This document shows, in pieces, positions 6,515 to 8,405 of a DNA stretch of 8,405 nucleotides (the first letter of the stretch is position 1; the number at the start of each line of letters is the position of its first letter). Made by a program: the position numbers and the translations under genes. The notes under the pieces are model-generated. The model saw only the letters and a list, made by a program, of their open reading frames with translations. It had not been told where the DNA came from and did not search any database. This DNA comes from Litorimonas sp964425355 (GTDB lineage: Bacteria > Pseudomonadota > Alphaproteobacteria > Caulobacterales > Maricaulaceae), in assembly GCA_964425355.1 (NCBI GenBank), contig CAYRMO010000115.1:1-8405 (forward strand). The letters are read 5' to 3'.

Positions 6515-7706
6515 AGGATGGCATGTTTTAGGCGCCAGCTTCATCACGGCTATGCTGATGGCGGGTGCAACCTTTTATTCTTTCCAGCATTTCGTAACGC
6601 CCATTGAAGCTGAATTCGGCCTGGAACGCGACCAGGTTAATCTTGGCATGATGGTCTTCCTCGCGAGTTCCGCGATTTGGGCGGCGATTGTTGGCAAGAG
6701 CATTAGGCGAATAAATCCCAGGACATTGGCCTTGGCAGGCATTTTTGCGTTTACAGCAGGGTTCATTGCGCTGTCATTTTCGCAAAGTCCCAAACAAATG
6801 CTCGGCATCATCGCCGGTCCCGTCGGATTTGGCTTTACGGCTTGTGGGCCCTTTATCGCCAATGTGCTGTCGACAAATTGGTTTTACAAAAAACGTGGAC
6901 GAGCTCTTGGCGTAGCGGCCGTCGCCACATCTGCGGGCGGTTTTATCGTCCAACCTATTTTCAGCTCTATGATTTTCTATTTTGGTTGGCGCTCAGCTCT
7001 CCTTTATATGAGCCTTGCCATCGCGCTTATCGCCGTAATTCTAATCACTCGGTTTTTCATTTCCCGACCCGAAGATATTGGACAATTTCCAGATGGCGAG
7101 TCACAAATCATTGAACAAAAAATCACAGCGGCCAATCCATCTCTAATACTTAAAAATCGAGACTTTTGGGTGATTGCTCTGGCGTGCGGATTACTCTTAG
7201 CAAGTGACCAAGCTCTCCTGGTTTCGCTAAAACCCTTTGGCGAAAACCTCGGTTTTACTAATGCTCAAGCCACGCTCATCCCAACCGTTGTTGCAGGTTC
7301 GGCCATCGCAGGTAAACTACTCATCGGATGGATGATTGAGCGCATTGATAAACGTCTTGTCTTTGCCTTGGTGTGCCTGTCCAATATCTTATTTTTACTT
7401 GCCGCAATATACATGACGAGCTTTGCGGCGCTTGTCACGGTCGCCGCCTTTGTTGGTATTGCCATTGGCGGGATTTATCCGGTTTGGACTGGAATTACGG
7501 CAGACACATTTGGACGAGATTATTTCGCTCCCGCCATAGGTATGATGAATATTTTCACCGTCATCTTGGCCATTATCGCAATTGGCTTTGTCGGAAACTC
7601 ATTCGCCCTCCACCAAAGCTACAACCAAGCCTTCACAGTCTTTATCCCCGTTGCGCTTTTGGCGGCGATTGTGATGGGTTTTGTTCGTGTAAAAAAGGAA
7701 GTCTGA
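6504..7706 (+). CDS. MFS transporter, monocarboxylate-transporter/OFA-like
   Basis: A complete 400-residue inner-membrane protein with about twelve hydrophobic segments in two six-helix halves, joined by a polar loop at about 187-216. The first helix starts near residue 5. NWFYKKRGRALGVA (125-138) is the conserved motif following helix 4 in monocarboxylate-transporter-type carriers, and GKLLIGWMIERIDKR (270-284) is the matching motif in the second half. Such carriers move organic anions, often with protons. In this operon a carboxylated steroid, a pathway acid or another amphipathic substrate is plausible, and the direction cannot be told from sequence. AAGGAG is well placed before the ATG, and the gene overlaps the SnoaL-like gene by 11 bases and the crotonase gene by one (TGATG). 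The alternative start codons further in would remove helix 1, so the first ATG is preferred. Confidence 0.85.
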   Translation: MGFRGWHVLGASFITAMLMAGATFYSFQHFVTPIEAEFGLERDQVNLGMMVFLASSAIWAAIVGKSIRRINPRTLALAGIFAFTAGFIALSFSQSPKQMLGIIAGPVGFGFTACGPFIANVLSTNWFYKKRGRALGVAAVATSAGGFIVQPIFSSMIFYFGWRSALLYMSLAIALIAVILITRFFISRPEDIGQFPDGESQIIEQKITAANPSLILKNRDFWVIALACGLLLASDQALLVSLKPFGENLGFTNAQATLIPTVVAGSAIAGKLLIGWMIERIDKRLVFALVCLSNILFLLAAIYMTSFAALVTVAAFVGIAIGGIYPVWTGITADTFGRDYFAPAIGMMNIFTVILAIIAIGFVGNSFALHQSYNQAFTVFIPVALLAAIVMGFVRVKKEV

Positions 7707-8405
7707 TGCCCACTACACTCCTCACAAACATATCAGATAAAATTCTGACGATTACACTCAACCGGCCTGAGAAATTAAATGCCCTAACGCCGACTTTACT
7801 CGCGGAGTTAAAAGCCGAGCTGGATAATGCAGCGGTAAATAAGGACGTATCCGTTGTTATAATAAAGTCAGCTGGTCGGGCCTTTTGCGTCGGCTATGAC
7901 CTGAATGAAGAAAACTGGATTACCTCGCAATATCCCGCCAATCACCCAGACGGCGTTGAGATAGAGCAGGACAAAAAAGACATTATGGCCCTCCTCGATT
8001 ATTGGCTTGATATGTGGCAGTTCCCAAAGCCCATTATCTGCCAAGTTCAAGGCGCTTGCCTATCTGGAGCGGGCGAATTACTCGCCGTCTCGGATTTGGT
8101 CGTTGCCAGCGAGGCCGCCAGTTTCGGACACCCAGCAGGACGTGATCTAGGCATTCCGCCCACGGTCTTCTTTTGGCCTCTTACAATTGGCCTGCGAAAA
8201 ACAAAAGAAATGCTCTATACCGCCAGAAGTATGAGTGCGAGTGAAGCTGAAAGTTCCGGCCTCATAAATAAAGTTGTTCCCGCAGATGAACTTGAAAAAG
8301 CGACCCGCGATTTGGCAGAAGACATCGCGAAAACGCCCGTCAATCATTTGGTGATTTTAAAACAATCAACCAATAATTTTTATAACAATATGAATGTTGA
8401 AAAAA
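7706..8405 (+). CDS. Enoyl-CoA hydratase/isomerase (crotonase) family protein, C-terminus cut by window edge
   Basis: The frame runs from an ATG overlapping the MFS stop (TGATG) to the window end, giving 233 residues of a family usually about 255-280 long. A Shine-Dalgarno AAGGAAG lies at 7695-7701. Crotonase marks are NRPEKLNAL (19-27), AFCVGYDL (59-66, first oxyanion-hole segment) and QGACLSGAGELLAVSDLVVA (115-134, second oxyanion segment). E124 sits where the first catalytic glutamate (Glu144 of rat hydratase) lies. The second glutamate (Glu164) would fall in FGHPAGRDLGIPP (140-152), but that position is alanine (A144) and the usual GAGG run is PTVF. Simple syn-hydration is therefore doubtful; isomerase, lyase or hydrolase activity is possible. 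The insert at about 67-95 is longer and more polar than in small hydratases. In a FadD3-containing cluster it may act on a ring-derived CoA thioester. It does not look like EchA20 by memory. Family sure, reaction unknown. Confidence 0.8.
   Translation, partial: MPTTLLTNISDKILTITLNRPEKLNALTPTLLAELKAELDNAAVNKDVSVVIIKSAGRAFCVGYDLNEENWITSQYPANHPDGVEIEQDKKDIMALLDYWLDMWQFPKPIICQVQGACLSGAGELLAVSDLVVASEAASFGHPAGRDLGIPPTVFFWPLTIGLRKTKEMLYTARSMSASEAESSGLINKVVPADELEKATRDLAEDIAKTPVNHLVILKQSTNNFYNNMNVEK

Overview
The window carries nine protein genes with almost no spare DNA. It looks like part of a catabolic island for a polycyclic substrate, most likely a steroid or bile-acid-type compound. Base composition is moderate, roughly half G+C. 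The enzyme set, tight operon packing and Shine-Dalgarno sites fit a Gram-negative proteobacterium, perhaps an alphaproteobacterium. That placement is an inference from general appearance, not from a marker gene. No RNA gene, mobile element or CRISPR array was seen, and no gene-free stretch exceeds 300 bases.

Left part, minus strand (reading right to left from 3555 to 1): a four-gene block. It encodes an HsaA-like flavin-dependent phenol monooxygenase oxygenase component, an HsaD-like meta-cleavage-product hydrolase, an HsaE-like 2-hydroxypenta-2,4-dienoate hydratase, and an HsaC-like type I extradiol dioxygenase that runs off the left edge. The first three genes are joined by one-base stop/start overlaps, and the fourth follows after 37 bases. 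Together they would hydroxylate a phenolic ring to a catechol, cleave it beside the diol (meta cleavage), hydrolyse the C-C bond and hydrate the released dienoate. This is the logic of steroid A/B-ring degradation by the 9,10-seco pathway. The flavin reductase partner (HsaB) and the terminal aldolase and aldehyde dehydrogenase (HsaF/HsaG) are not in the window.

Middle, minus strand (5194 to 3680): an acyl-CoA synthetase that resembles FadD3, the ligase that activates the C/D-ring propanoate HIP left after A/B-ring removal. A 124-base gap separates it from the hsaA-like gene. That gap holds a plausible promoter and an 8+8 base inverted repeat.

Right part, plus strand (5286 to the right edge): a divergent operon of an SDR oxidoreductase, a SnoaL/NTF2-fold small enzyme with an Asp/His pair, an MFS transporter of the monocarboxylate-transporter type, and a crotonase-fold protein cut by the window end. 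All four overlap their neighbours (4, 11 and 1 bases), so they are probably translated together. These genes have no exact assignment from sequence alone. They are the most likely place for unfamiliar chemistry: a keto/hydroxy interconversion, a dehydration or isomerisation, uptake or efflux, and an acyl-CoA step by a crotonase lacking the second canonical glutamate.

Both intergenic regions (3556-3679 and 5195-5285) contain copies of a TACGCAA/TTGCGTA-type element. This suggests that one regulator, encoded outside the window, may control all three transcription units.
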